From Clostridiales bacterium (GTDB lineage: Bacteria > Bacillota > Clostridia > Oscillospirales > Oscillospiraceae): a stretch of DNA of 7,645 bases. The stretch spans positions 1-7,645 of the forward strand of contig DQDL01000064.1 in assembly GCA_003533405.1 (NCBI GenBank), given 5' to 3'. Positions 6,442 through 7,645 of the stretch are shown piece by piece; positions within the stretch are counted from its first letter, which is position 1; each line of letters starts with the position of its first letter. A program made the translations under genes and the position numbers. The notes beneath the pieces are model-generated. The model was not told where the DNA came from. It was given only the letters and a program-made list of their open reading frames with translations, and did no database searches.

Positions 6442-6456
6442 GCATAAGGAGTTACT

Positions 6457-7338
6457 ATGAGTTACCGTATTTTTACCGATACCTCCGCAAACCTGTCCAC
6501 AGACACGACCGAAGCGCTCGGCATCACCGTCGTCCCGCTGTCGTATATCCTCAACGGCGAGGAGTATATGTGCACCGACACCCGCAAATTCGACGGTGCC
6601 GGCTACTACGGTGCGATCAGAAAGCACGCAAGCGTCAACACCTCGCAGGTCAACCCCTTTAGATTTGAGGAGTACATGGAGCCCGCCTTGCAGGCAGGCG
6701 ACGACATTTTGTATGTCGGCATGTCCTCGGGCATCAGCGGCTCATTCGCTTCGGCGAAAATGGCCATCGAACAGCTCAAGGCCAAGTACCCCGAGCGTGA
6801 CCTGCGTGCCGTTGACACGCTCAGCGCCTCGCTCGCCGAGGGCATCGTTGTGCTCAAGGCGGTCGAGTATGTCAAAGCCGGCATGGATATCGACGAGATA
6901 GAGCGCAAGCTCAACGAGCTGAGCTACAGCATCTGCCAGATATTCATGGTGGACGACCTAATGCACCTGCGCCGCACCGGCAGACTGTCAAACGCCGTTG
7001 CGCTGGCAGGCTCGGTTTTGCAGATAAAGCCGCTGCTCATCGGCGACGAGCAGGGCAAGATTGTCTGCATCAAAAAGGAGCGCGGCAGACGCAGAGCCAT
7101 CGAGGGGCTCGCCAAGGTGTACGAGAAATATGTCGTCAATGCCGGTGAGCACATCGTCGGCATCGCCCACGCCGACTGCGCCGAGGATGCCGAGCATCTG
7201 GCCGCCCGCCTGCGTGAGATCGCCCCGCCCAAGGATATTCTCATCGAGTGCTACGAGCCCGTGACTGGCGCCCATGTCGGCCCGGACACCCTCGCCCTCT
7301 TCTTTGTCGGCAAGCCCGGCTTCCGCTCCGACCGATAA
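6457..7338 (+). CDS. DegV family fatty-acid-binding protein
   Basis: A 293 aa cytosolic protein of normal DegV length. Established family role: DegV/FakB proteins hold a fatty acid and present it to the kinase FakA for phosphorylation, so that exogenous fatty acids can enter phospholipid synthesis. Visible signatures are FTDTSANL (6-13), NTSQVNP (61-67), MSSGISGSFASA (89-100), DTLSASLAEG (120-129), LRRTGRLSNA (171-180) and GAHVGPDTLALFF (271-283). The family motif is usually HxGPG; here residue 277 is Asp instead of the last Gly. The ATG is well supported by AAGGAG five nt upstream. The gene is monocistronic in this window, with its own promoter and a strong terminator, and diverges from the DUF1836 gene. 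No FakA gene is present here, so the partnership cannot be shown. The bound lipid is unknown. Confidence 0.93.
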   Translation: MSYRIFTDTSANLSTDTTEALGITVVPLSYILNGEEYMCTDTRKFDGAGYYGAIRKHASVNTSQVNPFRFEEYMEPALQAGDDILYVGMSSGISGSFASAKMAIEQLKAKYPERDLRAVDTLSASLAEGIVVLKAVEYVKAGMDIDEIERKLNELSYSICQIFMVDDLMHLRRTGRLSNAVALAGSVLQIKPLLIGDEQGKIVCIKKERGRRRAIEGLAKVYEKYVVNAGEHIVGIAHADCAEDAEHLAARLREIAPPKDILIECYEPVTGAHVGPDTLALFFVGKPGFRSDR

Positions 7339-7385
7339 ATTTTTGTTGTTGATGTTTTGTATATAGATAATCGCCCACACATGCA

Positions 7386-7430
7386 GAAACTCCGGCAGTT
7401 TGAAAACTGCCGGAGTTTCAATTCGTTTTT
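7386..7430 (+). terminator. Terminator of degV
   Basis: A perfect 34-bp inverted repeat (7386-7419, core ACTCCGGCAG/CTGCCGGAGT) lies about 48 nt after the degV stop codon. It is followed by AATTCGTTTTT, giving a T run at 7426-7430. The minus-strand flank is not T-rich, so it serves plus-strand transcription. Nothing else is visible between the stop codon and the hairpin. Confidence 0.85.
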
Positions 7431-7464
7431 AGGCTTTTGCTAATCGTTACTGCCATAGCCCGAC

Positions 7465-7645
7465 CGGTGGGTGCATGCTAAGGTCAAATCCGCACATCAA
7501 CCTATCGGTGCACTGCAAGCTTCTCGCACTAATCTGACCAAAGCAAGGCATTAAACGGACCCACCGAAAGCTATTCGTAGGAGATTAAACCTCCGCAGTC
7601 CGGTAGACCGGTGCACCGATTCCCCGTACCGGGATTCCAAAGGGT
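7465..7645 (-). other. Unidentified structured noncoding element, continuing past the window edge
   Basis: CGGTGGGT (7465-7472) pairs with ACCCACCG (7559-7566) to close a domain of about 100 nt. Inside it, 7482-7489 pairs with 7532-7539. One position of that helix is G·U on the minus strand but A·C on the plus strand, which favours a minus-strand RNA. GCT/AGC extends this helix across a 2x2 loop. Towards the edge come small hairpins: GGAG...CTCC (7580-7594), CCGGTAGACCGG (7600-7611), the palindrome CGGTGCACCG (7609-7618) and CCC...GGG (7623-7633). No gene is supportable here. One guess is the 3' end of an IS200/IS605-type element with its RNA; other structured RNAs are equally possible. Confidence 0.35.

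Noticed and set aside
6988..7380. Minus-strand open frame opposite degV
   Set aside because: DegV motifs on the plus strand are unambiguous; this frame has no ribosome-binding site and no family features.
7571..7645. Possible C-terminal end of a minus-strand gene entering from the right (frame stopping at 7571-7573)
   Set aside because: All three minus-strand frames are open at the edge for at least about 20 codons, so none can be preferred. Noted only as part of the structured element.

Overview
This window looks like a chromosomal segment of a Gram-positive, gut-type member of the Clostridia (Firmicutes), perhaps Oscillospiraceae/Ruminococcaceae. The reasons are strong AAGGAGG-type Shine-Dalgarno sites, promoters with clear -35/-10 boxes, a DegV protein, a DUF1836 protein, and a BspA-like leucine-rich repeat protein carrying fibronectin type III (FN3) modules of a kind common in these bacteria. 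The genus is an inference.

Layout. Positions 1-268 hold no gene I can support; they contain a long imperfect inverted repeat (16-122) and a terminator-like hairpin (157-193). Two large secreted-protein genes follow on the minus strand. One (269-2386) encodes a peptidoglycan-hydrolase-like CHAP protein with five FN3 modules. The other (2602-5526) encodes a BspA-type LRR protein with three FN3 modules. Each has its own promoter and a terminator-like hairpin lies between them, so they look like separate transcription units built from the same modules: signal peptide, cysteine/histidine repeat and FN3. A DUF1836 regulator-like gene (5708-6313, minus) ends in a strong terminator and diverges from a degV gene (6457-7338, plus). 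The last ~300 bases hold the degV terminator and a strongly structured, apparently noncoding stretch whose base pairing fits best if transcribed from the minus strand.

How the parts may work together. The two secreted proteins probably act at or outside the cell envelope, one cutting peptidoglycan and the other as an adhesin-like scaffold. Their shared FN3 and Cys/His modules suggest a common target or location. DegV-family proteins bind fatty acids (FakB role). The divergent DUF1836 protein is a plausible regulator of degV, and a perfect 10+10 bp palindrome over the degV -10 region is the obvious candidate operator. A different perfect 11+11 bp palindrome sits in the same relative place at the LRR-gene promoter. 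The CHAP-gene promoter is preceded by two sequences resembling Spo0A boxes. The most interesting observations are the CHAP domain nested inside an FN3 module, the two promoter palindromes, the possible Spo0A boxes and the unidentified structured element at the right edge.
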